This document shows, piece by piece, positions 50,201 to 63,455 of a DNA stretch of 64,000 bases. Location of the stretch: contig NC_133931.1 in the NCBI RefSeq assembly GCF_031877795.1, forward strand, positions 136,066,621-136,130,620. The letters are read 5' to 3'. The position numbers and the translations under genes were made by a program. Numbering within the stretch: the stretch's first letter is position 1; every line of letters starts with the position of its first letter. Source of the stretch: Strix aluco (lineage: Eukaryota; Chordata; Aves; Strigiformes; Strigidae). Under the pieces are notes generated by a model. It was not told the DNA's origin. It saw only the letters and a list, made by a program, of their open reading frames with translations, and did no database searches.

Positions 50201-52889
50201 AGAGTATTATTCTGACTGATACTGGAATATTTGACTTATTTTTTCATTTTTTAAAATGTTTTAATATCATTTATAGGATTCTATTAGTAGGATGGAAATT
50301 TGAAGTGTCAATTTTAATTTTTGTCTATTTGTTTATGACCAATCTCAAAGCCTTATGAATATACAGTAGAATTAATTTGTTCAAACAAACTCAAAAGAAA
50401 AAGTGTGGTTGTATAAGATGGCAATAAATATCAGATAGGGGCATTATTAATAATTTTCCAATTACATTTAAAATGACTAATCAGGAAGTTTTTTCTCTCT
50501 AAAATTCAACCCAAATATCAGAAAGAATGTATTTTAAAATGCAGAACTATTTATAAAATAAAATGTAATTAAGCCAAAGTCCTGTTCCCCAAAACATTTC
50601 TAGATTCACTCCATGTCATTAGGATGCATTTAGGGAAGTAATGAATTTAAAGAGCTTTGTATAGGAGTCCTTGTTTCTGCAGCTATCATCATATTGAGTA
50701 AATATTCATGGCAACCAAATTCATATTCTGCAGTCAGTAATTATCAGGATCTCTAAAGCCAAATCAGTCAGTAGAAGCAATCCTTTAACACGCTTAACTG
50801 ATAACATCCTGAGAAAGCTGCCATGGAGCCTACACTTTTCTAATTCCAAGGGCTGGCCACTGTGATGTTACTTTCTGCTGTGACTTTAGTATGTGTTTAA
50901 AGGAACCAATATTGTATTTTCACAATAGATAATACATAAACTGTAATAAGTTATGACAGGCATTGTATTTCAAGACAATTATAATTTGCCTCCAGTAGCT
51001 TTATAAGGCATGAGACTAAATACCTATTGAGTTTTACCACCCAAGAAGTACTGTTTTGGACTGAAATGCCTGGATTATATTACTGATATAAAATAGAAAA
51101 TAAACTTCAAAATAAGGAAAATGGGCTACATATTGATTTGTGAATGATATCATTGCACATCAGCTCCAGAACATCCATTTTATCAGGAACCCTGAAGATA
51201 TTTATAATGGCAATTGCTATCAGTTAATTTCCAATTTCTTAACCTGTTAGGCAAAGGAAAGCACAGGCCGAATGAAAAGAACTAGAAAATATTCTCATAA
51301 ACAGTATTACAAAGCAGAAGTACTGCATGATTGTGAGATTCTGCCAGCACCCACTGCTTATAGATCATGCTCTAATATGATCTGATTTGTTAACTTAGAA
51401 TCCGAAAATAACATTTTAAAAAGTTAAAATTTATAGAACAGTGCTAATTCATGACCAAAGGGTCAAAAATCAAGAAGCATATTCACATGCCTTCATCAAA
51501 AAACCAGTCTATGAATCCTTGTATCTAAATAAGGTAATTCAAACTGCTATGTAATTTGCAATTGTTATTTGTGAAATCTTCTAAAGTTTATTTTGGAATC
51601 GGTTCCTTCTTCTGCAAGAACTATAAAAACATAAAAAGCATCACAAGTCACTAAAATAGATTATTTAGTTACTGCCCAGGTTGTCAGTCCCACTTTAGGT
51701 AAAGACACACATCCAAGATTCAACATCAAGAGCACATCAAGGCTTTTGGATGAAACAAAGTACCAGCAAAGACTGTTAGCAGTAACAAAGTCAGTCAGCC
51801 TTACAGTAGGTAATTAGCTACTCTCTGAAGTCACACCTGACAAAGGCTGCAGTCACGTACTTCAGGTGCAATAACCGAGGATGGCTTTTTGTAAGTGCTT
51901 TGAAAGGCTCTGACAGCATCCCATGAACATCAGCTTTCTTGGAAAAGTGTAAATATTTCTGATATGAATTGCTCGTTTGTCACAAACATGTCCATATTGT
52001 ACTTAAACTAGGATTCTAAATCTCTTATTGACCTTAAGACATAAAATATTATTAATAAGTATCTGTACCTCAAAAATATTTTAAATTTGTCTTCATAAAA
52101 CATATAAAATGCATACCTTTGTTTCTACTATAAACAATTTCTACTGCATCTTCAAACACTAGTCATCAAAAGGAGAAATCAGCATGAATGATGTGTTCAC
52201 CCAAAGTACATTTTGCTCACCACTTCTGCTACTTCTCTACTCTGTTCTCTCTCTTGCAGATCCTGCTTTGCAACTGTGGCTTGAGATACCACATGAAAAG
52301 TAAAGAATAGAAACAGAAGGTAGAATACTACTGTGAAGCTATGGTATAATCCAATTAGATAAAAGTAGGAATTGGATTCTAAAGGCAATATAAAAAAGTG
52401 AGAAATCTGGCTTATATACCAGTCAGAGGTACTCTTTCATATTTTATTTAATGTGAAAGGAGTTGAAAGTAACAGTGAACCACAGCCTCCTGGGGTACAT
52501 GTACAAACAGTGATTAAATGACAGCAAAATTTACTGATAAGGATATCATGTGTATGTGCATAAAACAGGTTAACAGATGAAGTCATTTATAGTAAGAATA
52601 ATGTCAACTTTTGAATACAAGACCACCATTATTTCATAAGGATTCCTCTGTTAATATTTATTCCATGTCCAAGATCAGAATTGTTTGTGATAGCATTTAG
52701 GAGAGAAGGCAAACAGCTGACAGTTACAGATAAAGCATTAACACTGAGTTGATACAACCTCACAGCTAATCCCTAACAAACCCTATGTAATAATTTGATC
52801 TGACATATACAGAAAAATGCTTTAAAATAAAGGGGTTTTAAATATCTTTCTGTATAACATAAGGAGCTCTCAGTGTCTATTGTGGTGAA
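44239..52889. other. Presumed CRPPA intron
   Basis: AT-rich sequence without recognised CR1, LTR or exon over about 8.6 kb. A short (AYACTCAAAT)3 repeat lies at about 46,422-46,448. The absence of young repeats over such a length is compatible with conserved non-coding elements, but I cannot show conservation from one sequence. Confidence 0.45.
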
Positions 52890-53227
52890 AGAGGTATGTG
52901 GATACAAAAGCTTTATTTAAAAGCAGACAACCAGATTGACACAATCCACAAGAAAGTCAGAATTACAAAACTAGACAACGAGAGAACAGCTCTTAACATA
53001 GTTAACTAAAATTCACTCCTACATCAGATGACAGGATCCAAAAATATATCATATTTAGACACAGATTCACAGAAGGGCTTTATGGCGTTCAGTAGATCTT
53101 GGACAGGAAAAGGGTGCTCAAGTCCAGAAATATAACTTTCAAAATCCAAGGACACCCGCAAGTCAAGTAGTTCACATGTTTCTGACAGCACGCTCCTGAG
53201 ATACTCTGGTTTCAAAGCACCAAACTT
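52890..53227 (-). CDS. Unassigned terminal coding exon with poly(A) signal
   Basis: On the minus strand CTGCTTTTTAG is a plausible acceptor (AG at 53,229-53,228). It is followed by 67 codons (starting KFGALKPEYLRSVL, ending KYDIFLDPVI) and a TGA at 53,026-53,024. An exact AATAAA lies at 52,917-52,912, about 110 bp after the stop, and a T/G-rich stretch follows. Composition is protein-like, with alternating Leu/Ile and charged residues and no low complexity. I do not recognise the protein. It has no A-tail or upstream coding continuation, so it does not look like a retrocopy. Its start phase (0) equals that of the CRPPA last exon on the same strand, so an alternative CRPPA C-terminus is possible; a nested gene is the other option. 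Confidence 0.55.
52912..52917 (-). terminator. Poly(A) signal AATAAA of the 53-kb exon
   Basis: A canonical hexamer on the minus strand, in the context TTTTAAATAAAGC, about 110 nt downstream of the exon's stop codon. The spacing suits a short 3' UTR. Confidence 0.55.
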
Positions 53228-56099
53228 CTAAAAAGCAGAATCACTAAACCTAAAATCTGCTAAATCTCTACATACTTTCTCTAAGTTGTCTGATTTACTC
53301 TACTCCAACATTAAATGCAAAAAAATGGACAAATGGATCAGGAAGCCTGTTTCCTCTAGACCCCCTTTACAGGTATAAATGAACTTCTCCTTCCCTATAA
53401 AGCGATTCAGATCAGAAGCCTAATGCCTACAACTAGTTTAGATATTGTAGCTGGATGTCTTAATCAAGTGATTCTAATATGGAAAGGAATGATTTATTTT
53501 TTCAGATTCCACACAGAACTTTGCATTTGTTACAAAATCTCATTTAGCTGAGAAAAATTCTTGTGTGGGAGAGGGACATTTTAAAAAATCTATTCTAAAG
53601 GCAGATGCAACCTGATATAATATATATAAGCAGCAAACCACCAAAACTAAGTCCCACAGATTCTTCTTTTTCATAAAAATTGCATTTAACCTGTCTGTGG
53701 TAATAAAAGAAAACTCATGAAATTATTACTTGAATAGTCTCTGAAAATAAAAGCAATATTTTGCAAAAAGTATTGTTCCATTAGAAAACTATATGTAATT
53801 CTATGCCTGCATTAGTTGTCTCTCATGCACAGAAAATTACAATAGAACTCGATAGATTTAAATTGCTATAAATGATACCTAACAAGAGGGAATTTTTTTT
53901 AATTTTACTTTTGAGTTGTAATAGCTCCTCACTCAAATAAGTTTGTATTTTCTGCCCACCTTTGTCTTGCATGTTTGTTCTCAATTTCCCATTTACTTAG
54001 TGTCTGGGTAAAAGGGCTACAGGTTAAGTAATATATTTTCTTAAAGATCTGTGATGAAGTATTTGTCTTCAATTTAATTTTTTTGTTTAGAAGCTTTGTA
54101 TACTAGGCAAACATAAGGAAATTAGAACGCCAGGGTACTTGGTTAGATATTTCATGAAAAGATATTTCGGTGTAGCAAAGAAAGTTCTGCAACACAAAGT
54201 GATAAATTCAAATATACAGTGGTTTAACTTATTAAAAAATGAGAATTCTTAGAGGAAATTTTGTATTTTTACAATTATATTCTATTGTATTATTTTTACA
54301 ACTTCCATAACTATAAATACGTAGAATATCTGTTAATTGAAAACACAGAACTGACTATTTATATCTAGTAAGAATTCAGCAGAATTTGAAATACCCCAAT
54401 AATAGGATTAAGGATCTTGAAACTGGAAAAAGTTTCCTTTCCATTCTTCCTTGTGGTCAGTAATAGGGGTGGCACTGCACATTATAAGTCTCCATTTGCA
54501 GTATTTACTACACCAATTCCCCAAGATAAAGTAAGCCAAATAAACATGAACATTTAAGAGTCTAAACAACTAATTAGGCATAATTGAGATGAAAGGAGAA
54601 GTTCCATAAACTTCAGTGATAGTCAACATAATATTAATCTCATTTGCATTTGTTAAATGCCCAGATTTAATAAGTGGAGGACAGAGAACATCCAAAAAAT
54701 GAAACATGCCTGCCAGATACTGTTGCTTAATTCATTGGAAGGTATACAGTGAAGCTACAGATGAATGACACATGCTGTATGTGCTTCACAGATACTGCTA
54801 GTTCACTTAAAAGTTCATTTTAACAAATGAACAAAAGAGCTCTAAAAATGTCAGCTGCATTATCTGTAACTGCGTGAGTTTATTGAGTCTATTCCCCAGT
54901 CATATCTATCACACCCACTCACTTAGGCAAATACAATTGTTAATGAAGAAATATTTTCTAGCTCAATCTACTCAACCCCTGCTACAAATCTGTATTCAAC
55001 AGAGCACTTTCAAGTTGCCTGAAGTCGAGTTTTCAAATTGCATGCATACACACTGGAGGAAAGAAACTCCACTCTTCCTGTGCCATACCTTGGTTTCCCA
55101 CACTTCAACGTTTGAATCATTTCTCAGTGAAGTTTTTTGCGTACTGCCACCTTTCTATACTCTGCTCTTAAATTGCTTTGTTTTAAAAAGTGCTTTTTTT
55201 TTGACCAATCATACCAGGCAGCTGCTGTTATGTTTTTCCGGAAGGGCTATTTTCCCCAAAGGTCTAGAAAAATTTTTATGTAGGCAAGCGTTACAAAGTC
55301 TACCAGTCCTTAGAGTATAGTATTACTGAAGAAATACCTTCTTGCTTAAACTTGTATACATGTATACGTATGATTTCACTCACCCATGGATTATTGAGAC
55401 TATTGAACAATATCAGTATATAAAATACACTGCACAAATATTTAAGACAAAACACATCTGCATACTAGCTATAATGTGAAGTAAAATCCAAGTACCAAAT
55501 TTTTGTTTTCTTGGATATAAAACCGCATATGATGTTAATAAATATATTGATCATAGTTTTGTAAATGCACACGTATTTATAAAAAGGGATGCTTTAAGCA
55601 AATTTCTTGAACTAACAAACTTGTTTCTCTTTCACTGAAAAGCCTGTTTAGTGTAAGACTAAAATCTGTACAGAAATCTCCTCTTCTGTTTTATAGCATC
55701 TCTGCTTTTGAACAATTCAAACATGATAGTATATTTACCATAGCAACAAACTAATTTTTTAGACACAAGTAACTTTGTGAGAAAGCTCATCAACCATCAG
55801 AGAACAGGCTTTCTCACCATCTCTTGCTTGGTAATAATTATGGAAAGAACCCATCTATTGATTTTTCTGTGAATTCATAAGCTGTTTCAAATGGTAAACC
55901 TGCATGCTATAACATGTTCAGATGGTGGGATGAGAACCAACACATCTCTCTTTTACCATACTCAAGAGTTTCTTGTGGGTTTTCACTCTCTAATTTTGAT
56001 TGTGGAATTTATTGAAAAAGCACTTTTCAAAAATAACTCTCTATCCCCATTTCTACTTTGTTCCTATGATTTGTATAGAACACAGTGGGATTTGCTTGT
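53228..56099. other. Presumed CRPPA intron
   Basis: No supported gene or recent element. The 148-codon plus frame at 54,874-55,320 is not recognisable and lacks Kozak, splice or domain support. Confidence 0.45.
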
Positions 56100-56708
56100 G
56101 CTGCCATTCAGAAGGACCTGGACAGGGTGAAGGATTGACCCAAGAGGAATCTCACAAAGTTCACAACAGAAGTCCTACAGCATGGAAGGAACAACCCCAT
56201 GGAGCAGTACAGGCTGGGGACCGACTGGCTGGCAAGCAGCTTTGCAAAGGACTTTGAGGTCCTTGTGGACAAGAAGTTAAACAGGAGCCAGCAACATGCC
56301 CTCACAGCAAAGAAGGATGAACAGCCCCCTCAGATGAATTATGCAGAGCATCACCAGGAGCTTAAGGAAGGTGATCCTCCCCTGCTACTCAGCACTGATG
56401 AGGCCACATCTGGAGTGCTGCATCCAGTTCTGGGCTCCCCAGTACAACAAAGATATGGGCTTACCAAAATTAGTATACAGGCATACAAAGACGATTAAGG
56501 AAATGGAGCATCTTTCATGTAAGGAGAGGCTGAGAGAGCTGGGACTCTTCAGCCTGAAGAAAGCTCAGGGGGCCCTTAGCATAGAAATAACTGATGGATG
56601 AGAATGAAGAGGAACTCTTCTCAGCAGTGACCACTGAAAGAACAAGAGACAATGGACACAAATTTAAGAAAAAAAACACGAAACTCAATCTGAACACAAG
56701 AAAATACC

Positions 56709-56729
56709 TTTTTTTTTTTTTTTTTTTTT
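56709..56729. repeat. T21 homopolymer within CR1
   Basis: Twenty-one consecutive T inside the CR1 3' region. It is a replication-slippage expansion and likely length-variable. Confidence 0.95.
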
Positions 56730-56885
56730 CCACTGTGAAGGTGGTTAAACACTGGAACAGTCTGGGCAGGGAGTCTGAACTCTCCATCCTTGGAGATGCT
56801 CAAAACATGGACATGGTCCTGTACAAGCCCACTGTAGCTGACTCCACTTGCGCAGGGCAGTTAGACTAAAAGATCTCAAGAGGTC

Positions 56886-57488
56886 TGTGGTGGTTTTGGC
56901 TGGGGTAGAGTTCATTTTCTTCATAGTAGTCAGTATGGGGCTATGTTTTGGATTTGTGCTGGGAACAGTGTTGACAATTCAGGGCTGCTTTTGTTATTGC
57001 TGAGCAGTGCTTACACAGAGCCAAGGCCTTTTCTGCTCCTCACACCACCCCACCAATGAGTAGGCTGGGGGGGGGGCACAAGAAGTTGGGAGGGGACACA
57101 GATAGGACAGCTGCCCCCAACTGATCAAAGGGACATCCCATACCATATGACGTCATGCTCAGCATATAGAGCTGAGGGAAGAAGGAAGAAGCAGGGGGGG
57201 GACGTTTGGAGTGATGGCGTTTGTCTTCCCAAGTCACCGTTACCCGTGATGGAGCCCTGCTCTCCTGGAGATGGCTGAGCTCCTGCCTGCCCATGAGGAG
57301 TGGTGAATGAATTCCTTGTTTTGCTTTGCTTGCGCATGCGGCTTTTGCTTTACTTATTAAACTGTCTTTGTCTCAACTCATGAGTTTTCTCACTTTTGCT
57401 CTTCTGATCCTCTCCCCCATCCCACTGGAGGGGGAGCAAGCAAGTGGCTGTTTGGGGCTTAGTTGCTAGCTGGGGATAAACCACGACA
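56886..57488 (+). mobile_element. Solo ERV LTR (type B) nested in CR1
   Basis: TGTGGTGGTTTTGGCTGG ... GATAAACCACGACA, 603 bp, the same family as the LTR at 40,545-41,108. No internal viral sequence flanks it, so it is a solo LTR left by LTR-LTR recombination. Regulatory words: a perfect CRE/ATF palindrome TGACGTCA (57,148-57,155), a CATATAGA TATA-like box about 20 bp further, TGCGCATGCG at 57,331-57,340 (NRF1-like), and ATTAAA poly(A) at 57,356-57,361. The 5-bp flanks (AGGTC and AACGT) do not match, so the target-site duplication has decayed or was lost. Confidence 0.9.
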
Positions 57489-57528
57489 ACGTTTCCCTTC
57501 CAACCTGACCAATTCTGTGATTCTGTGG

Positions 57529-60500
57529 CTTGGAACTACAGGAGGATCATTCCTGACAGTGCCGTAACAGGCATCAACCTGCAGGTATGACTGTCAACAT
57601 TTACCAGAATATGAAGCAGAACAGGGGGCAAAAAGCCAGTACAAAAGCACAATGTATCTTATTATCACACTTTCTAAGCAGCATCACTCTCAGCTGTGTA
57701 ATAGACCTCAGTGCACTAGGGAAATCACCACACATATATCCTCACTGTTCTCTTAACAAGTTACTTGCAATTAACTATCTCTTTTCTAATTTTTAGAACA
57801 CTATTTTGCATACAGGTGTTAACTCTGACATTTCATATCAAACACACTCCTGCTTAAATTGGAGTGTGTGTTTCAAAAATGTGGTATTTGCAGTGCAAGT
57901 AAGAGTATTGGTGGAGTATGTTGCTTAACAATCAGTCTTCAGGAATTTCATCTTATATTATCATAAAAAGATGTTAAAGTTTTACCTTTCCTGAAATAGT
58001 TGGGTAGTGTGCTTAACAGGGGCACAGTACTATTTTGTAAGGTATATGCACATTGCAGCACTAACTTAACATTCCAAAAGTAAATCTTGGTCTGGCTTTA
58101 AAAGCAGTGTTATATCATTATAACAGTTTTCAGTTGATCATATACTGCTGCAAGAATGGAATCAAGCCCAAAGCCTCAAGTTTAGTGCTACAACTTGATG
58201 TGTTTTAAAACTCTGAGCAGTGCCCTCAAAATAACAGTATATGTCATGTTCAACTTCGATGGTAAAGTTAATGTACATATTGACACACTTCTGTTATAGC
58301 CTCACCCATGGAGTGCAGTCCCCGCCATCATGAGGCTTCAGCAAAACCTTCAACATGATAGACAGAAACAAAGTTTAAAAGGCATTTATGGAGTTCTTGT
58401 TTAACAAACGCCTGGTATAACACATTATTCCCAGATGAGGATTATAATCGTTCATCAAATCAGAAAGACACCAATCATTTGCCTGTGAGACAGGTATTTA
58501 AACTTAAAAGAAAAGCACATTATGAAGTCTGAGCATCAGAATCATCGAACAGACTGTATAAAACTGTACAAAGCTGCTATGTTAATACCACTTGGCTTTA
58601 ACTTTCAGTGCATACTGCGATAAATTGCTTTTTTGTTCAGTGCATTCCCGTCACTTCCAATTTTAAAACTTTATCTGTTTAATAACCAAAATACTACTTA
58701 GTAGTAACAATGCTTGTTTCCACATTCTTTTCATCTTCACTCTACCAAAATGAATTGCCATGAAAAAAAAAAAACAGATGATGAAGCTTGTTCCTACCAA
58801 GAGAAGATCCTTATCTACATAAAATTTTTTAATTATGAACTCCATGAAACATTTCCTGTCACAGTTTGCTTAGCGCTCAATTTTAGGCACACAGTACCTT
58901 TACTACCTGCAGTGTTGTCCTCCTTGTAGCTACACTAGCAAGCACAACCCCAGATATCTGCTAGGAAACTTGAGTCTGTGTAGGCTGTTTGTCTCACTGT
59001 AAAAGTATGTGAACAGCATTGAAACACAGCCACCAGCTCCACTTTGGATCACGCTGCTCTTGGGTACGCTGCAGAATGGCTCAAATTACCACGCATATTC
59101 AGTGGAGAGTGCTTACTGCACTTGGGGATATGTCAGGAAGTATTTCTAATTATCAATATTTGAGCAATACTACCTGTTTGGGCCAGCCTGCTCAGGATAT
59201 TTTCTTTTCATGAGGGACATGAGCAAAATAACATCTGGAGGTCTTTTACAGCCCCTACCCCTTTTTTTCAAAAAAAAAAAAAAAAGATTGTCTGACTTAA
59301 TGATTCACTGTTGTAATTTTTCTAGTAACTGGCAACTTTCTGTTGCCAATTATTTAAATATCAAAATAATATATTTGCCTGAAGCAATAAAAAGCAATAA
59401 AAATAAGTTGGCAGTTATTACTTACATTATAAAATCTTGATCCACAGACTTCATCCAATTAGCAAAAGAATAAATTAGCTAAAAGGTATACTATGCAAAG
59501 TGTTTAATGCTGTTTTCATTTAGCTTATATTTGTGTTCAAGTTCAATAACAAGTAGTGAGAGTGACAGGGATCCATTTTGCTGATCCTGCCATTTGGCAC
59601 AGGATCTCTTGGAAGAGTCACAGAACAAATGTTTAAGCACCAGATGCTGTCGAGGGAGACAGACTACTTCTGTGAGGGGCATGGAGGGTAAAAGAAGAGC
59701 CAGATGGGGGGCTCACTGGGCAGGAAGACATCTTCTCCAGCCTCTAGACTAGCAGCATCCAGGCGATTTAGGTTTTGCTTGACCAAACTACTCATTCCAG
59801 ACTGCCTCCGCTCCATACCAGTAGCCAGAGGCATAACTGGGAACTTCTGGACAGGGGTAAGAAAATAAGGGAAATGAAGAAAGTTTAGAGTAAATAATAA
59901 AGCTAACAGGTAATTCCATTGCTGAATGAAGTAAGGGAAAGGGACTATTTGCTTACAAAAGGGATGTTGCTGCTGCAGATGAAAGTAAGGAAAAGATAAT
60001 TATATGTACTGAAAAGACAAAAAGAGAGGGGAAGGTTGCCTGGCAGGGAAGAAAGGCGGGGAGTTGTTGTAGGGAGAGGAGAGAGTTGCCTGCTGCTTTC
60101 CAGTGCAGGAGGGACAGACAGTTGAAGCCAAGGCACAGGAAGGCTTGGGTTAATATTCTAACACAAGGAACCCAAGAAAAGAATAGTTCCTGGGGTTTCC
60201 TAAATTCAGACTTCTTCACCAAGTAGGGCAGCACAGTAAGAGCAAATCAATACAATGATGCAGTTGCTGCTGAGCACCTTGCAATTACACAATACGCATT
60301 TTGGGGATTTTACTTCAGACTAGTTCAAATCTGAGCCCCAGATCAAGTGTTCCCATTTCAGCAGTTCAAAGGAAAGCTATCCCATAAATCTGTGGTTTCC
60401 AAAGAGCAGATATTTCAATTGGATACTCTGGCAAGCACTTCATCATCCTTTTGTCTGTCACATGATAATGCTAGGAGAGAGGGGCAGTGACATGCATCTC

Positions 60501-61550
60501 CCTTATAAGTCTCATATATGGAGTCAAGCCTTACTTCTGTTTCTCTTCCTGTTTCTGCTCTGTGTCTTCTGTCCTTGCTTACCCAAAAGTGCCACCATAA
60601 AACCATCAGGAGTTTCCTATCCATTCTTACCTTGCACCACTACTTTGTCAGTGACCAATATAGAAGGAGATGTGGCCCTACTCCTCTATCTGTGGTAGTT
60701 ACTCTATGAGGATACCCCAGATGCACTGACTTCAGACCTCATGGAGGCACTTCAGACCGTGGAGGGAATGTCTTCTAGGAGTCTCTAGCACCACAGCTGC
60801 TCTGCCTTTAGTCTGACACCACCTGGAGTTGACAGAACCTCTGGATGGGATTGCATCATCCTGGGACATAGGATGAAGCATACAGCATGTGCAGAACTTT
60901 TGCACGCAGAGACAGTCAAAGATTTCTGCCATGAGCTGACATCATGATTTCACCACATTCATGATGAATTTCAGATGTCTATAATTGTGCTCAGTTACAC
61001 TAGGCTAGCCTGGTGTGGGCAAAGTCATAATCGATACTGCTGGGGGCATTTTGCAAACCATATTCTTTGACCATAACTCTACAAGGAGAATATCCTTTTC
61101 TTATATGAGCAGTATGATATGATCAAGTCTTAAAACTAGAGACGTTCACACTACACATGAAAACTCCAGGTAAATTTGTACTTGAGGGACAGTGATCGCT
61201 GGCATCGAAGTCGATGGCAAAGACTATGAGGTTTTATTGGTCTGTGATGGTATGAGCAGAACATCTTGGCAGTATATTCTATATGCAACAGAGGTTCCCT
61301 TTGTTATACTAATGTTAAAACTCAACAAAAGAAAAAAAAAAAAAGAGACAAAACACCATTAATATACTTAACATTTGTCAACTATGCTAACACCAGTAGA
61401 TTATTTTGGGTAGACCCACCTTGGACTCCATCCTCTATTATGCTCAAGTGTCAAAATAGCCTGAAAGCCATTTATATTTTGCCAGCTTAAAACAGCAATG
61501 AATAATTAAAAAGCTTCTCCTGGTGTATGAATAGAATTAGAATTAGAAAT
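57529..61550. other. Presumed CRPPA intron
   Basis: No exon or element recognised. A-runs lie at 58,764 and 59,271. An imperfect inverted repeat around 57,840-57,872 (ACACACTCC/GGAGTGTGT) has an insertion in one arm. Confidence 0.5.
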
Positions 61551-61575
61551 AGACTAGACTAGACTAGACTAGACT
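61551..61575. repeat. (AGACT)5 microsatellite beside CR1
   Basis: Five perfect AGACT units. The tract abuts the 3' end of the CR1 on its right, the place where CR1 terminal repeats normally lie, so it may have grown from them. Confidence 0.9.
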
Positions 61576-61579
61576 AGAA

Positions 61580-63455
61580 TAGAATAATTTCAGTTGGAAG
61601 GGACCTACAAAGATCATCTAGTCCAACTGCCTGACCAATTCAGGGCTGATCAAGCTACAGCATGTTATTAAGGGCATTGTCCAAATGTCTCTTAAACACT
61701 GACAGCCCTGGGGCATCGACCACCTCTCTAGGAAACCCGTTCCAGTGTTTGACCACCCTCTCGGTAAAGAAACGCTTCCTAATGTCCAGTCTAAGCCTCC
61801 CCTGATGCTGCTTTGAATGGTACCCATGCGTTCTGTCACTGGATCCCAGGGAGAAGAGCTCAGCACCTCCCTCTCCACTTCCCCTCCTCAGGGAGCTGTA
61901 GAGAGCAATGAGGTCTCCCCTCAGCCCCCTCTTCTCCAAACTAGACAAGCCCAAAGTCCTTACCCACTCCTCATACGACATGCCTTCCTGCCCTTTCACC
62001 AGCTTTGTTGCCCTCCTTTGGATGCATTCATATCCCTCTTAAACTGTGGGGCCCAGAACTGCACACAGTACTCAAGGTGAGGCCACACCAACGCTGCATA
62101 CAGCTGGATAATCCCCTTTTTTGACCGCCTGGTTATGCTGTGTTTGATGTATCCCAGGATGTGATTTGCCCTCTTGGCTGCCAGGGCACGCTGCTGACTC
62201 ATGTTGAGCCTGCTGTCAACCAGCACCCCAGATCCCTTTCTGCAGGGCTGCTCTCCAGCCACTCCTCTCCCAGTTTATACTTGTGCCTGGCATTACTCTA
62301 TCCTAGGTGCAGAATCTGGTATTTTGACTTGTTAAATTTCATCCCATTAATCATAGCCCAATGCTCCAATCTATCTAGATCCCTCTTCAAGGCATTCCAT
62401 CCCCCAAAAGTCAACTGCACCTCCCAGTTTGGTATCATCAGCAAACTTGCTAATGGTGCATTCAACTCCTGCACCCAGACTGATGATAAATACATTGAAC
62501 AGAACTGGCCCTAGAATGGAGCCCTGAGGAACACCACTGGTAACCTCAGGGTAGCCAGATGTAGCCCCATTCACTACAACCTTTGAGCTCTGCTGTTCAG
62601 CCAGTTCTTCACCCAGCACACCATGAACCCGCTCATCCCACAGCTGGAGAACTTGTCCAGAAGGATGCTGTGAGGCACAGTATCAAAAGCCTTACTAAAA
62701 TCCACAAAAACTACAAACACCACCTTCCCCTCAACCACTAGGCGGGCACAGAAGGATATCAAATTAGTTAAACAGGACTTTCCCTTTCTGAACCCATGTT
62801 GACTGTGCCTGATGATTACATTATTCTTCAAATGCCTTTTACCAGTATTCAGTATAACATTCCTCACCTTTTTTCCAGGAACAGGTTACACTAACAGGTC
62901 TGTAAGTTCCCTAGCTCTTCTCTCACGTCCTTTTTGTAGATTGGAATAACACTGGCTAGCTTCCAGACATCAGGGACCTCCCCAGACTCCCAAGACCTTC
63001 AGTAGATGATCAGGCCCCATGGACTTGTGAACATTCAGCTGATACAGCTGGTCCCTTACAATTGCCACAAATGGAAAATCACCATTCCCACACTCATGGT
63101 CCTCTGAATAAGGGGACCATCTGAAACAACACTGGCCAGTTTCAACTCTAATTGAGCTTTGGCCTTTCAGGTCTTCTCCCTGCATATATGAACCATGGCT
63201 CTGTACTCTTCCTGTGAAGCCTGACCTCGCTTCCAGAGATCACACAATTTATTTTCCCTCCTGTGCTCCATGAAGAGTTCCCTGTTCAGCCAAGTTGGTC
63301 TTCTGCCCCGCATGCTTGACTTATGACACAGTGGAATTGCCTGCTCCTGTGCTTCTAAATGGTGGTTCTTAAAAATTGACCAGCACTCATGGACTCCTAA
63401 GCCCTCAAAAGCAGATTCCCAGGATACTCTGCTATGATTCTTAAGGGAGAAGCTT
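61580..63455 (-). mobile_element. Long CR1 LINE fragment with RT core
   Basis: The left edge TTTCAGTTGGAAGGGACC is the reverse complement of the CR1 3' end. On the minus strand the ORF2 pieces run right to left. First is a linker with WLNRELFMEHRREN-like coding at about 63,290-63,250. Next is the QLNVHKSMGPD motif (about 63,030), then HGFRKGKSCLTN (about 62,795), then RT motif [11 protein letters not shown] with its catalytic Asp (about 62,700), then GVPQGS and the intact FADD box (62,445-62,434), and then the C-terminal part to 61,618. Several frameshifts split these pieces. It is the longest and best-preserved CR1 here, still lacking the endonuclease domain and 5' UTR. Confidence 0.92.

Larger units (their letters stand above)
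56100..57528 (+). mobile_element. CR1 LINE fragment interrupted by a solo LTR
   Basis: The plus strand carries the end of CR1 ORF2 (CAGAAGGACCTGGACAGG ... AACAACCCCATGGAGCAGTA ... CATCTGGAGTGCTGCATCCA) and its 3' UTR (AGTGACCACTGAAAGAAC ... GTGGTTAAACACTGGAACAG). The element stops at AAAGATCTCAAGAGGTC (56,885) and resumes at 57,489 with CCCTTCCAACCTGACC and the terminal octamers ATTCTGTGATTCTGTG. The LTR at 56,886-57,488 was therefore inserted into an existing CR1. A T21 run at 56,709-56,729 is an expansion of the shorter T-tract usual at this place. Confidence 0.92.

Noticed and set aside
57840..57872. Inverted repeat ACACACTCC/GGAGTGTGT
   Set aside because: One arm has an extra GT and the sequence is partly a CA/TG dinucleotide pattern, so the pairing is unremarkable.
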